This document shows positions 39,107-48,245 of a stretch of 64,000 nucleotides of DNA, one piece after another. The DNA is taken from positions 62,001 through 126,000 of the forward strand of contig JANNPZ010000078.1 of NCBI GenBank assembly GCA_031400505.1, in the 5' to 3' direction. Source of the stretch: JAIYDJ01 sp031400505. Lineage in GTDB: Bacteria > Pseudomonadota > Alphaproteobacteria > Rhodobacterales > Rhodobacteraceae. Numbering within the stretch: position 1 is the first letter of the stretch; each line of letters opens with the position of its first letter. Below the pieces are notes generated by a model. It did not search any database and was not told where the DNA came from. It was given only the letters and a program-made list of their open reading frames with translations. Both the position numbers and the translations under genes were made by a program.

Positions 39107-40273
39107 CTAGACAGCAGCCTTCAAGGCCGCCATCAGGTCTGTGCGCTCCCAGCTGAACCCACCGTCTTCTTCCGGCGCCCGGCCAAAGTGGCCATAGGCA
39201 CTGGTGCGGGCATAGATTGGACGGTTCAACCCCAGATGCGTGCGAATGCCGCGCGGGGTCAGGTCCATGCACTTTGCGACGGCCCGCTCGATGTCATGCG
39301 CCGCGACTTTGCCGGTGCCATGGGTGTCGACATAAATCGACAAGGGCCTCGCTACACCGATGGCGTAACTGACCTGCAAGGTACACCGGTCGGCAAGGCC
39401 GGCTGCAACCACGTTCTTTGCCAGATAGCGCGCGGCATAGGCGGCTGAACGGTCCACCTTGGTTGGGTCCTTGCCGCTGAACGCGCCGCCGCCATGCGGG
39501 GCTGCCCCACCATAGGTATCAACGATGATCTTGCGACCTGTCAGGCCGGCATCGCCATCCGGACCGCCGATCACAAAGGTCCCGGTCGGATTTACCCACC
39601 ATTCGGTCGCCTCGGTGATCCAGCCCGACGGCAGGACGTCACGGATGTGAGGCTCGACAATCGCGCGGATGTCATCGCTGGTCTGGTCGGCGCTGGCGTG
39701 CTGTGTCGACAGCACGATCGATGTCACCCCCACCGGTTTGCCGTCCTCATACCGCACCGAAAGCTGACTTTTAGCATCCGGGCGCAGCAGCGGTTCTGCG
39801 CCCGATTTGCGCGCCTCTGCCAGGCGGCGCAGGATGGCATGCGCATACTGGATCGGTGCCGGCATCAGTTCCGGCGTCTCGCGGCAGGCATAGCCGAACA
39901 TGATGCCCTGATCACCGGCCCCGTCCTTGTCGACACCTTGCGCGATATGGGCGGATTGCTTGTGCAGATAGTTCTGCACTTTCAGCGTGTTCCAGTGAAA
40001 TTCGTCCTGTTCGTAGCCAATGTCGCGCACACAATCGCGCACGATGTCTTCGACCCGGGCAATCGTCGCCTTTAGCCTTTTCTTGTCGGACAACCCGACC
40101 TCGCCACCGACCACGACACGGCCGGTGGTGGCAAAGGTTTCGCAGGCCACCCGCGCATTGGGCTCTTCTGTCAGAAACGCATCCAGAACCGCGTCCGAAA
40201 CCCGGTCACAGAGTTTATCCGGATGACCTTCGGAAACGGATTCCGAGGTGAACGTGTAGTTTGATCTGCTCAT
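39107..40273 (-). CDS. metK: S-adenosylmethionine synthetase MetK
   Basis: MetK (388 residues) makes S-adenosylmethionine from methionine and ATP. Signatures are TSESVSEGHPDKLCDRVSDAVLD at the N-terminus, GAGDQGIMFGYA in the centre and GGGAFSGKDPTKVDRSAAYAARY. Unlike the E. coli enzyme it has the longer alphaproteobacterial C-terminus ending in FGRAPEEDGGFSWERTDLMAALK. Its start codon is 7 bases behind a SAM/SAH riboswitch whose 3' part contains the ribosome site, so the cell product feeds back on translation. Confidence 0.97.
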   Translation of the reverse strand: MSRSNYTFTSESVSEGHPDKLCDRVSDAVLDAFLTEEPNARVACETFATTGRVVVGGEVGLSDKKRLKATIARVEDIVRDCVRDIGYEQDEFHWNTLKVQNYLHKQSAHIAQGVDKDGAGDQGIMFGYACRETPELMPAPIQYAHAILRRLAEARKSGAEPLLRPDAKSQLSVRYEDGKPVGVTSIVLSTQHASADQTSDDIRAIVEPHIRDVLPSGWITEATEWWVNPTGTFVIGGPDGDAGLTGRKIIVDTYGGAAPHGGGAFSGKDPTKVDRSAAYAARYLAKNVVAAGLADRCTLQVSYAIGVARPLSIYVDTHGTGKVAAHDIERAVAKCMDLTPRGIRTHLGLNRPIYARTSAYGHFGRAPEEDGGFSWERTDLMAALKAAV

Positions 40274-40280
40274 TGGGAAG

Positions 40281-40327
40281 TGCTCCGGTGTTTCTTTCCC
40301 GCCACGCCAGGAAGCCGTTGTGGCGGT
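40281..40327 (-). ncRNA. SAM/SAH riboswitch upstream of metK
   Basis: Read on the minus strand, CACAACGGCTTCCTGGCGTG (40322-40303) is flanked by CCGC and GCGG that extend the stem, and GGAGCA follows at 40286-40281. This reproduces the known SAM/SAH riboswitch core of Rhodobacterales metK leaders, where the loop forms a pseudoknot with the GGAGCA segment that also carries the Shine-Dalgarno sequence. Ligand binding would hide the ribosome site and lower MetK synthesis. Confidence 0.93.
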
Positions 40328-40339
40328 TTGGATTCGCGT

Positions 40340-41824
40340 CTATCGCCGAACTTCTTCGGGCGTCAAGCTACTTCGGCGCCTTCCGGGACGAATAAGGCCG
40401 GCGGCGAGTCCCGCCAGCACCACCAGCACGGGCAGTTCCCCCCATGTCGCGTACAGCGTTGGCTTTAACGCCCCGGGCAGGCGGGCATCAAGGTAGGCCG
40501 CGGTTTGAAACGGCAGTGCCGCCACTTCGCGCCCGCGCGCGTCGAATACGGCCGTGATGCCGGTATTGGCAACCCGGACCAAAGGCAGGCCCTGTTCGAT
40601 CGCCCGCAGCCGCGCCTGGGCCGCATGCTGAAACGGCCCGGTCAATGCGCCAAACCACGCGTCATTGGTGATCTGCAACAGCCAGCCCGCCCGCCCCACC
40701 CCCCGCAGTCCTTGCGGAAACACTGCCTCATAGCAGATCAACGGCAGGACCCGCCCCAACTTCGGCCCAAGATCCAAAAGTTTCGGCCCCGGCCCCGCCG
40801 AATAGCCCGCCCCTGCCTGCGAGGCAAAAGCGGAAATGCCCAACCATTCGAACAGCACATCGCCGAACGGCAGGTATTCACCAAAAGGCACCAGATGATG
40901 CTTGTCATAGGTTGCCATCACGACCCCGCCTGCCCCCAGCACCTTCAACCCGTTCCAGACGCGAGGGCCGTCGACCCTTTGCAAACCCACTACAACTGGC
41001 ACCCCGGCCGCAGCGGCGATGTTCGCGGCCAATCCGGGACTGTTTTCCAGCAGGTACGGCAAAGCCGTTTCAGGCCAGATCACCAGATCGACCGCAGGCT
41101 TGGCCGCCGAAAACGCCAGCAAACGGTCAAAGAACATCCGCGCGTTGTCAGGGTCCCACTTTGACCCTTGCGCCGCGTTGGGTTGCGCCAGCCGGACCGT
41201 AACGCCCGGTTCGGCGGGGTCTGGCAGCCGCAATTGCCACAGCCCGAACGCCCAGACCGCCGCCAAGACCGCCAGCGACATCGGAACCAGACGCCGATGC
41301 TGCAACCCCGCCGCAATCCCCAATGTCAACAGCGTCAGGCCCGACGGCCCGACGGCAGCCGCAAGCTGCGCGACCGGCGTATCGATCCAGACATGCCCGA
41401 TCAACGCCCAGGGAAATCCGGTCAGCACATACCCCCGCGCGAGTTCGGCAATGCCAAGACCAACCCACATGCCCAATACCGGCCTGCGCGTCCAGCCCGC
41501 AAGAGCGCCCGCTGCGGCCCAGAACAGCCCAAGCCCGAACGCCATCAAAACAGGCGCGAAAGGGGCCATCCAACCATCTTGGGCAAAGTCTATGAAGAAC
41601 GGCTCAACAATCCAGCTTAACGACAGCGCAAAGTACCCCGCGCCCCCGAACCAGCCGATCCATGCAGATTGCCGGATGCCCGGCTGCCGCGCGACAACTG
41701 AGACAAGTCCCGCGAGCGCGGGCACCGTCAGATACCACGCGTCAAACGGTGCCTGTCCCAATGCCATCGCCGCGCCAAGGACAAACCCAAGCCCGACCTG
41801 CCGTCCGCCGGGCCAGCCTGCCAT
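40340..41824 (-). CDS. lnt: Apolipoprotein N-acyltransferase Lnt
   Basis: Lnt (494 residues) adds the third acyl chain to lipoproteins in the inner membrane. About seven N-terminal membrane helices precede a periplasmic nitrilase-fold domain. The catalytic Glu is in VIWPETALPYLL, the Lys in YDKHHLVPFGEYLPF and the Cys in PLICYEAVFP. The ATG at 41824 lies 4 bases after the corC-like stop. An ATG at 41848, overlapping the previous gene by 20 bases, is an alternative. It belongs to the leftward phoH-ybeY-corC-lnt group common in proteobacteria. Confidence 0.95.
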   Translation of the reverse strand: MAGWPGGRQVGLGFVLGAAMALGQAPFDAWYLTVPALAGLVSVVARQPGIRQSAWIGWFGGAGYFALSLSWIVEPFFIDFAQDGWMAPFAPVLMAFGLGLFWAAAGALAGWTRRPVLGMWVGLGIAELARGYVLTGFPWALIGHVWIDTPVAQLAAAVGPSGLTLLTLGIAAGLQHRRLVPMSLAVLAAVWAFGLWQLRLPDPAEPGVTVRLAQPNAAQGSKWDPDNARMFFDRLLAFSAAKPAVDLVIWPETALPYLLENSPGLAANIAAAAGVPVVVGLQRVDGPRVWNGLKVLGAGGVVMATYDKHHLVPFGEYLPFGDVLFEWLGISAFASQAGAGYSAGPGPKLLDLGPKLGRVLPLICYEAVFPQGLRGVGRAGWLLQITNDAWFGALTGPFQHAAQARLRAIEQGLPLVRVANTGITAVFDARGREVAALPFQTAAYLDARLPGALKPTLYATWGELPVLVVLAGLAAGLIRPGRRRSSLTPEEVRR

Positions 41825-41828
41825 GGCG

Positions 41829-42851
41829 CTATTTTGCCGTAACTGCATCAGTGGTTTCTTGCGAAGAAACGTCAGCAGCGGCATCAGGCGCCGCGACGGC
41901 CTTCGCATTCGGGGCAGTTCTGGCCTGCGCGGCCCCGCTTGCCGCTGCTTCTGCGGCAGCCCCGGTCACGCCGGGCAAACGGACACGCAGGCGTTTTATC
42001 CGGCGCGGATCGGCATCCACAATCTCGAATTCAACCCCGCTTTCATGCGCCACGATCTCGCCCCGCGCAGGCACCCTGCCGGTTCGAAGGAACACAAGAC
42101 CGCCGATCGTGTCGATATCTTCATCCTCGTCATCCGACCGCAACCGCATACCCACGGCATTCTCGAACTCGCCCAATGGCGCGGTCGATTGCACCAGAAA
42201 GACGCCCGCCTTTTCTTCCTTCCACAAGGCACCCAGTTCTTCGTCGTGCTCGTCCTCGATCTCTCCGATGATGGTTTCGATCAGATCCTCGATTGTGACC
42301 AACCCGTCAACGCCGCCATATTCGTCGATAACAAGCGCCATATGGACGCGATCGCGTTGCATCTTCTGCAGCAAAATACCCACCGGCATGCTGGGCGGCG
42401 CATATAGCATCGGGCGCAAGAGCCGCCGCAGACTGAAGCGCGTGGTTGCACCAAAACCGTGCTGAAGCGCCAGGTCCTTCAGAAGCACCAGACCCTGCGG
42501 ATGATCCAGCGTTCCCTTGTAGACCGGCAGGCGGCTGAATCCGTGTTCGCGAAAAACCGCCACGAGTTCGTCTTTTCCGATGTCCAGCGGCACCGCCACG
42601 ATGTCAACTTTCGGGATCGCGACATCGTCAACGCGCAGGCGGCGCAAGTTGCCCATCCCGACCAGGACGCCGCCCGGATTTGCGGGGGTCGCATCCCCGG
42701 TCGCGGCCGGGGCAGCTTCGGCCGGTTCCGTCGGAGAAAAAGCGTTCAGCAGTCTGCTCAGCAACCCGCGCGGCGCGGGTTCGGCGGGCTCGTCATCGTT
42801 GATCCCTTGCGCACTCTGCGCGGTCAGAGATCCGTCGTTGCTACTTCCCAT
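41829..42851 (-). CDS. CBS-domain transporter-associated protein (CorC/TlyC family)
   Basis: This cytoplasmic protein (340 residues) carries two CBS motifs (VAIPKVDIVAVPLDIGKDELVAVFREHGFSRLPVY and MPVGILLQKMQRDRVHMALVIDEYGGVDGLVTIEDLIETIIGEIEDEHD) and a C-terminal CorC_HlyC domain (AVGMRLRSDDEDEDIDTIGGLVF). The last 50 residues are Ala-rich. CorC proteins are linked to magnesium and cobalt efflux. The start at 42851 has an AAAGGA site. A start at 42896 overlapping the ybeY stop is possible. Confidence 0.92.
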   Translation of the reverse strand: MGSSNDGSLTAQSAQGINDDEPAEPAPRGLLSRLLNAFSPTEPAEAAPAATGDATPANPGGVLVGMGNLRRLRVDDVAIPKVDIVAVPLDIGKDELVAVFREHGFSRLPVYKGTLDHPQGLVLLKDLALQHGFGATTRFSLRRLLRPMLYAPPSMPVGILLQKMQRDRVHMALVIDEYGGVDGLVTIEDLIETIIGEIEDEHDEELGALWKEEKAGVFLVQSTAPLGEFENAVGMRLRSDDEDEDIDTIGGLVFLRTGRVPARGEIVAHESGVEFEIVDADPRRIKRLRVRLPGVTGAAAEAAASGAAQARTAPNAKAVAAPDAAADVSSQETTDAVTAK

Positions 42852-42895
42852 TGGTCCTTTGTCCAGACTACAGCCGCACGTTGCGGCGTCGATCA

Positions 42896-43399
42896 TCAGT
42901 ATGGGTCAGAAATGCCGAGGCTTGCAAGTATCGCCACCTCGGCCGCTTCCATCCGTGCGGCATCCCTGTCGCGTTCGTGATCATATCCGATCAAATGTAA
43001 CAGCCCGTGCACGACCAGATGCGTCACGTGATCTGCCGGCGGCTTTCCCGCTACATTAGCCTCGCGCATACAGGTGTCGAAGGCAATCGCAATGTCGCCC
43101 AGACTCTGCGGTTCAGCGGCAGTTCCGGCCGTTGGCTGCGCAGGCATCCCGCCTTCGATATCCGACGACAGATGTTCGTCAGGCCAACTCAGAACATTGG
43201 TCGGCCCGACCTTGCCGCGAAAATCGCCGTTCAGCTCTGCCATCCGGGCATCGTCGCAGCCCATCACGCACACTGTCAGCCCGACCAGAGGCAGGCCGAG
43301 ATGATCCAGACTGGCCAAAACAGCACGAGTGACCAAAAGCTCTAGCCCAAAGTCCTGCCAGCGCACATCTTCGATCACGGTTTCGACAAGCGGTTCCAT
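42896..43399 (-). CDS. ybeY: Endoribonuclease YbeY
   Basis: YbeY (167 residues) is a zinc endoribonuclease needed for 16S rRNA 3' maturation and ribosome quality control. The metal site HLVVHGLLHLIGYDHERD, the family hallmark, is intact near residues 126-143. The N-terminal half contains LVGLTVCVMGCDDARMAELNGDFRGKVGPTNVLSWP. It lies between phoH and the corC-like gene, as in many bacteria. Confidence 0.95.
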   Translation of the reverse strand: MEPLVETVIEDVRWQDFGLELLVTRAVLASLDHLGLPLVGLTVCVMGCDDARMAELNGDFRGKVGPTNVLSWPDEHLSSDIEGGMPAQPTAGTAAEPQSLGDIAIAFDTCMREANVAGKPPADHVTHLVVHGLLHLIGYDHERDRDAARMEAAEVAILASLGISDPY

Positions 43400-43496
43400 C
43401 GTTGCTTTCCGCCGCAGGGCACTGCGCCAGCGAGACGGCTACGCCGCAAGACCGCCACCCGCAAGAGAGAGTTTGACGGCGGCAATCGACGCCGCG

Positions 43497-44510
43497 TCAA
43501 CCTTGTCCTTCATGCGCTTCATAGGCTTCGATGATCCTGCCGACCAGCGCGTGACGCACCACATCCTTCGAGGTGAAGTAGTTGAAGGTCACGCCCTTGA
43601 CGCCTTTCAGGATGCGCTCTGCCTCTTGCAGACCGGACGGCACCCCACGCGGCAAGTCGATCTGGGTCCGATCCCCGGTGACCACCATGCGGCTGCCTTC
43701 GCCAAGACGGGTCAGGAACATCTTCATCTGCATCGCCGTTGCGTTTTGCGCCTCGTCCAGCACGATGAATGCGTTCGACAGCGTGCGTCCCCGCATGAAA
43801 GCCAGCGGAGCAATCTCGATCCGCTTTTCCTCGATCAACTTTTGCACCTGCTTTTGCGGCAGAAAGTCGTTCAGCGCGTCGTAAAGCGGCTGCATGTAGG
43901 GATCGATCTTTTCCTTCATGTCGCCGGGCAAAAATCCAAGCCTTTCGCCCGCTTCAACCGCCGGACGGCTGAGGATGATCTTTTCGACCGCCCCCGAGAT
44001 GAACATCGTCACGCCAACAGCCACCGCCAGATAGGTTTTCCCCGTCCCGGCAGGTCCGATGCCAAAGCCCAATTCGTGGCTGAACAGGTTTTGCACATAT
44101 GTTTTCTGTGCCTCGGTCCGCGCCTCGATCGCCTTTTTGCGGGTGCGCAACTCTACCGGGCCGTTGAACATTTCGATCTGTTCGCCGGGGGCCCGCAACG
44201 AATCGGGCATCGGCTTGCCCATCCGCATCGCGCCGTCGATATCTCCTGCGGTCACAGGCCGCCCTCCTTCGAGCCGCGCATAGAGGCTGCGTAGAACTGC
44301 CGCTGCCTGATCACGCGCCGATTTGTCACCGATGACGGCAAGACGGTTGCCCCGTCGCAGCACGTGCACCCCCATCTGGTGCTCGATCTGACTGAGGTTG
44401 CGATCGAACTCGCCACACAGATCGATCAAAATCCGATTGTCGGGAAATTCAATGAGCGTTTCCACGATGTCTTCGGAACGGGTCGGGGGGGTCAGCGCGC
44501 TGATGCCCAA
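43497..44510 (-). CDS. phoH: PhoH-like ATPase
   Basis: This PhoH/YbeZ-family protein (337 residues) has a P-loop in GFGIGPAGTGKTYLAVAVGV and Walker B FIVLDEAQNATAMQMKMFLTRLGEGSRMVVTGD, both typical of helicase-like PhoH proteins. An N-terminal KH-like region (LCGEFDRNLSQIEHQMGVHVLRRGNRLAVIGD) precedes the ATPase. PhoH works with YbeY in RNA metabolism. A 97-base gap to ybeY is unusual but the order is standard. The start ATG follows a GGAGAT site. Confidence 0.94.
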   Translation of the reverse strand: MGISALTPPTRSEDIVETLIEFPDNRILIDLCGEFDRNLSQIEHQMGVHVLRRGNRLAVIGDKSARDQAAAVLRSLYARLEGGRPVTAGDIDGAMRMGKPMPDSLRAPGEQIEMFNGPVELRTRKKAIEARTEAQKTYVQNLFSHELGFGIGPAGTGKTYLAVAVGVTMFISGAVEKIILSRPAVEAGERLGFLPGDMKEKIDPYMQPLYDALNDFLPQKQVQKLIEEKRIEIAPLAFMRGRTLSNAFIVLDEAQNATAMQMKMFLTRLGEGSRMVVTGDRTQIDLPRGVPSGLQEAERILKGVKGVTFNYFTSKDVVRHALVGRIIEAYEAHEGQG

Positions 44511-44650
44511 GGAGATCTCCTTCTGGTCAGATGACCGCTTCAGTGTGCGGCCCTTCTAGCGGTCTGGCAAGACTCATCTACCGCATGTAGCAAATGTGGC
44601 GGCGCTTTATGCCAGTAAGATGACAAATGGGGCAGAAATGCAAAAATGCA

Positions 44651-44680
44651 AAACGGCCGCAGCTGGTTCTGCGGCCGTTT
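44651..44680 (-). terminator. Terminator after the OmpA/lipoprotein pair
   Basis: AAACGGCCGCAG (44651-44662) pairs perfectly with CTGCGGCCGTTT (44669-44680) around a 6-base loop. Read leftward it is followed by TGCATTTTTGC. It separates the lipoprotein gene from phoH. Confidence 0.85.
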
Positions 44681-44699
44681 CTTGCTCACGAAAGGTCGA

Positions 44700-45080
44700 T
44701 CACTTCGCAGGTTTGCCCGATCGCGGCACATAATCGTTCAGTCCGGGGCTTTGCGATTGATAGTTCTTTACCACGGTGCCCGGCGGGAACTGATTGTTGC
44801 ACACCGGCAGGCCGGAAACCGGATCATAGCGGCGGCCGGAATAGCCTTCCACCCCGTCATCGATGATCCAACCCTGGCACCCGTCCGGGTCATAGGCGAT
44901 CGCGGCGCCCCCCTCTTCCAGAACCCCGGAGTCGCGCCCGCCATCATAAGCCGTGGCGATGACCGTATCAGGGCTTTGCCGATACGGAACCAGCCCGCTT
45001 TCATAGCCGATTTCGCAGCCCGAAACCAAAAGCGCCCCAAGCAGCGTCGCCAAAGACAGCGTCGTTCTGTTCGTCATCAT
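44700..45080 (-). CDS. Small lipoprotein sharing a Cys-Trp domain with the adjacent OmpA protein
   Basis: This protein of 126 residues has a lipoprotein signal (LATLLGALLVSGCE, lipobox LVSGC). The mature part holds DPDGCQGWIIDDGVEGYSGRRYDPVSGLPVC. The upstream neighbour has DDDGCMHWWADGGLEGYTLDRVNPKTGKPVC, so the two share a domain with D-x-D-G-C, W, E-G-Y and G-x-P-V-C at the same spacing. The function of this domain is unknown. The paired cysteines suggest a disulfide. The gene starts 2 bases after the OmpA-family stop and is followed by a strong terminator. Confidence 0.82.
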   Translation of the reverse strand: MMTNRTTLSLATLLGALLVSGCEIGYESGLVPYRQSPDTVIATAYDGGRDSGVLEEGGAAIAYDPDGCQGWIIDDGVEGYSGRRYDPVSGLPVCNNQFPPGTVVKNYQSQSPGLNDYVPRSGKPAK

Positions 45081-45082
45081 GC

Positions 45083-45640
45083 TCACCACCTATAGCAAAC
45101 GACTTCGACACGACGGTTTTGCTGCATGCCGGCAGCCGTTCCGTTGGTCGCGCGCGGTTGCCGCTCGCCATATCCAATCTCGCGTTCGACCATCCCGCCA
45201 ACCGACCGGGCCACATCGGCCACGGACTTGGCCCGCCGTTCAGACAGACGGATGTTGTATTCATCCGAAGCTCGGCTGTCGGTATGACCGTAAATCGCAT
45301 AGCCAAACGCGCCCGCCTTCTGGAAAAACCCGGTCAAATACTTGCGGCCATGCGCTGTCAGCTTGTGGCTGTCGGTCGCAAACAGCGTATCGGTGTTTTC
45401 GACCAGGCAAGTGTTGCGCTTCAAGCAAACCGGTTTGCCGGTTTTCGGGTTCACACGGTCAAGCGTGTAACCTTCAAGACCACCATCTGCCCACCAATGC
45501 ATGCACCCGTCATCGTCGACCCAGATGCCCCATTCGATCTTGCCTGCGATCTCTGGCTTGGTCTGGGCAAATGTCTGTGTGACTGTGCCCGACACCACAA
45601 CCGCCAGAACGGCCGCAGCCACCACAATCCGCAGTGCCAT
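45083..45640 (-). CDS. OmpA-family outer-membrane protein with N-terminal Cys-Trp domain
   Basis: This protein (185 residues) has an N-terminal signal or anchor (MALRIVVAAAVLAVVVSGTVTQTFA), a short domain with WVDDDGCMHWWADGGLEGY, and a C-terminal OmpA peptidoglycan-binding domain (TLFATDSHKLTAHGRKYLTGF then IYGHTDSRASDEYNIRLSERRAKSV). It has no beta-barrel, so it probably links the outer membrane or a periplasmic partner to peptidoglycan. It shares its N-terminal domain with the lipoprotein encoded right after it. A longer start at 45682 is possible. Confidence 0.88.
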   Translation of the reverse strand: MALRIVVAAAVLAVVVSGTVTQTFAQTKPEIAGKIEWGIWVDDDGCMHWWADGGLEGYTLDRVNPKTGKPVCLKRNTCLVENTDTLFATDSHKLTAHGRKYLTGFFQKAGAFGYAIYGHTDSRASDEYNIRLSERRAKSVADVARSVGGMVEREIGYGERQPRATNGTAAGMQQNRRVEVVCYRW

Positions 45641-45891
45641 GGTAAACAACCCCACCGCTACAGTCCTCCCGTCCCTACACATTAACTTTTGTCGTGATTT
45701 GAATTTATCGTTCAAGAAATGCAGAGCGCGGGTCGCAAAGTAAAGCAAAATCTCATGCTTATTGGGGACTTAGACACCGCTGGGTTTCCGATCTGCCAAC
45801 AGACATGCGGCTTTTGCGCGATTGGGTTCAGGCCGGAAACTGACGGATTTCCAGTAGGGTAAACTGACGCGGCGGCGACCTCACCGAAAGC

Positions 45892-47205
45892 CTAAGTCAG
45901 AATACGTTCCCCCGCCAAAGAGTTGGAAGACGAAGCTGAGACGCGAACCTGTACCAGTTCACCGACTTGCCCCATTGCGTCGGTCACATGCACGGCCTGT
46001 AAATGATCCGACTTGCCCACCATCTGTCCCGGCATCCGCCCCGGTTTTTCGTAGAGCACGCCGACCGTGCGCCCGACCATCGCGTCCTGCGCCGCGCGCT
46101 GTTGCGTCGTGATCAATGCCTGAAGCCGCTGTAGCCGGGCATCCGCCTCGTCCGGGTCAACCTCGGCTTTTTCGGCAGCCGGGGTCCCGGGGCGCGGCGA
46201 ATATTTGAAACTGTAGGCGGCGCCGAACCCGACATCCCGAATCAGGGCCAGCGTGTCTTCAAAATCCTGATCCGTCTCGCCGGGAAACCCTACGATAAAG
46301 TCCGAGCTTAACAGGATATCAGGTCGGGCGGCCCTTATCCGCGCCACCAGCGCCAAATAATCCCCTGCGCTATGCTTGCGGTTCATCGCGCGCAAAATAC
46401 GATCAGAACCCGACTGCACGGGCAGATGCAGATACGGCATCAGCTTTGGCAGATTGCCATGCGCCGCGACAAGATCTTCGTCCATATCGTTCGGGTGGCT
46501 GGTGGTGTAGCGCAGTCGGGCAAGTCCGTCGATTTGCGCCAACCCGCGCAGTAGGCGTGCCAGCGTCCAATCCCCGCCAGGTCCCTGACCGTGATAGGCA
46601 TTGACGTTCTGCCCAAGCAGCGTGATGTCGCGAACGCCGCGCGCAACCAGATCGCGGGCCTCGTCCAGAATGCGTTCCGCCGGGCGACTGATTTCTGCGC
46701 CGCGCGTGTAGGGAACCACGCAAAACGCGCAGAATTTGTCGCAGCCTTCCTGAACTGTCAGAAACGCAACCGGACCTCGTTTGCCACTGCGCGCGGGCAG
46801 CAGGTCAAACTTGTCAACCGTCGGGAAGTCGGTATCGATCAGCGCGCCATCGCCGCGCACCATCGCAGGAAGCCGGTGGTACGCCTGACTGCCGACCACA
46901 AGATCGACCAGCGGCATCCGCCGTTTGATCTCGGCCCCTTCGGCCTGCGCCACACAGCCCGCCACACCGATTTTCATCCCCGGCTTGGCCGCCTTCAGGG
47001 GCCGCAGGCGCCCCAGATCGGAGTATAGCTTTTCCGAAGCCTTTTCACGGATGTGACAGGTGTTGAGCAACACCAGATCAGCCTCTTCCGCCACCGCGGT
47101 CAGAACATAACCGTCCGCCGCCATGGTTTCGGCCATCCGCTCGCTGTCATAGACATTCATCTGACAGCCATAGGTTTTCAGGAACAGCTTCTTGGGGTCG
47201 GTCAT
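45892..47205 (-). CDS. miaB: tRNA-2-methylthio-N6-dimethylallyladenosine synthase MiaB
   Basis: MiaB (437 residues) is a radical SAM methylthiotransferase acting on A37 of tRNAs. The N-terminal UPF0004 domain starts KLFLKTYGCQMNVYDSERM. The radical SAM cluster is in EGCDKFCAFCVVPYTRG, and a C-terminal TRAM region (VGRTVGVLYEKPGRMPGQMVGKSDHLQAVHV) follows. Cysteines for the auxiliary cluster are visible in GCQMN, LLNTCHIREKA and GVAGCVAQ. The start at 47205 (MTDPKKLFLKTYG) has a GGAGTG site. A longer reading lacks family similarity. Confidence 0.96.
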   Translation of the reverse strand: MTDPKKLFLKTYGCQMNVYDSERMAETMAADGYVLTAVAEEADLVLLNTCHIREKASEKLYSDLGRLRPLKAAKPGMKIGVAGCVAQAEGAEIKRRMPLVDLVVGSQAYHRLPAMVRGDGALIDTDFPTVDKFDLLPARSGKRGPVAFLTVQEGCDKFCAFCVVPYTRGAEISRPAERILDEARDLVARGVRDITLLGQNVNAYHGQGPGGDWTLARLLRGLAQIDGLARLRYTTSHPNDMDEDLVAAHGNLPKLMPYLHLPVQSGSDRILRAMNRKHSAGDYLALVARIRAARPDILLSSDFIVGFPGETDQDFEDTLALIRDVGFGAAYSFKYSPRPGTPAAEKAEVDPDEADARLQRLQALITTQQRAAQDAMVGRTVGVLYEKPGRMPGQMVGKSDHLQAVHVTDAMGQVGELVQVRVSASSSNSLAGERILT

Positions 47206-47332
47206 GGCAGGCACTCCTTGGCTGATCTGCCTAGTCCAATCCCCGGTCTTTCGCAACATATCGCCCTGCGAGGCTTGCAATAAGTGCCCTGTTAACCGAT
47301 TCTGCGGCAGACCTGAACGACCATCGGACGCC

Positions 47333-48202
47333 ATGCGATACACCAGCCTTGATCAGTTTCTGACCACTGCCGCCGGGACCCTGGCAAAAGGTCCCGTAGC
47401 CATCATCATGGCAGAAGACGGGGTCGAGGTGGATACGACGCTGCGCCATCACATCGCAGCGGGATTTGCCCCTGTCTTGTTGCTGGCCGATGACGTCGTT
47501 GAAGTGCCCGCCGATGTCGAGGCGAAGATCTGCCGGATCAGCCACGATGTGCACGCAGAAGCGGCGCTGATGACAGCGATCAACAAACTGATCGAGGCGG
47601 CTCCGGGTTTGTGGATGTACTACTGCTACAACACCGAATATCTGTTCCACCCGTTTTGTGAAACCCGCAACATCCGCGAACTGCTGGCCTTTCACAGCGA
47701 AGAGCGCCGTGAGGCGGTGCTGAGCTATGTTGTGGATCTCTATGCACCAGATCTGCACCGTCATCCGAACGCGGTGTCGCTGGAAGGCGCGCAGATGGAC
47801 AAGTCGGGCTACTATGCCTTGGGCCGCCCTGATCCTGCGAACCACAACCATCCTCGCGAAAGACAACTGGATTTCTTCGGTGGCCTGCGCTGGCGGTTTG
47901 AAGAACATATCCCTGCGCCCCGCCGGAAAATCGATCGAATCGCATTGTTTCGCGCCAAACCCGGCCTGCGCCTGCGCCCCGACTTCACCTTCTCGGATGA
48001 AGAATACAACACCTATGCCTGTCCGTGGCACCACAACATCACAACGGCAATCGTGTCGTTCCGCACCGCCAAGGCTTTGCGCACGAACGCGGGTTCGATG
48101 TTCGATATTCACACGTTTCAGTGGCACAACTCCACCGAATTTCAGTGGCATTCACAGCAATTGATGGATCTGGGTCTGATGGAACCGGGCCAATGGTTCT
48201 GA
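47333..48202 (+). CDS. Conserved uncharacterised protein, weakly glycosyltransferase-like
   Basis: This protein of 289 residues has no signal peptide or membrane segment. The N-terminal 130 residues alternate strand and helix (GPVAIIMAEDGVEVDTTLRHHIAAGFAPVLLLAD), reminiscent of a family-2 glycosyltransferase fold, and end in GLWMYYCYNTEYLFHPF. A histidine- and tryptophan-rich C-terminal half follows (CPWHHNITTAIVSFRTAKAL, FDIHTFQWHNSTEFQWHSQQ). I do not recognise a catalytic motif. The gene stands alone, divergent from miaB and convergent with the nucleotidase, before a bidirectional terminator. Confidence 0.75.
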   Translation: MRYTSLDQFLTTAAGTLAKGPVAIIMAEDGVEVDTTLRHHIAAGFAPVLLLADDVVEVPADVEAKICRISHDVHAEAALMTAINKLIEAAPGLWMYYCYNTEYLFHPFCETRNIRELLAFHSEERREAVLSYVVDLYAPDLHRHPNAVSLEGAQMDKSGYYALGRPDPANHNHPRERQLDFFGGLRWRFEEHIPAPRRKIDRIALFRAKPGLRLRPDFTFSDEEYNTYACPWHHNITTAIVSFRTAKALRTNAGSMFDIHTFQWHNSTEFQWHSQQLMDLGLMEPGQWF

Positions 48203-48245
48203 CCCGCGCCCCGGAACTGGACGGCTGAAGCTTCGGTGATTGCAG

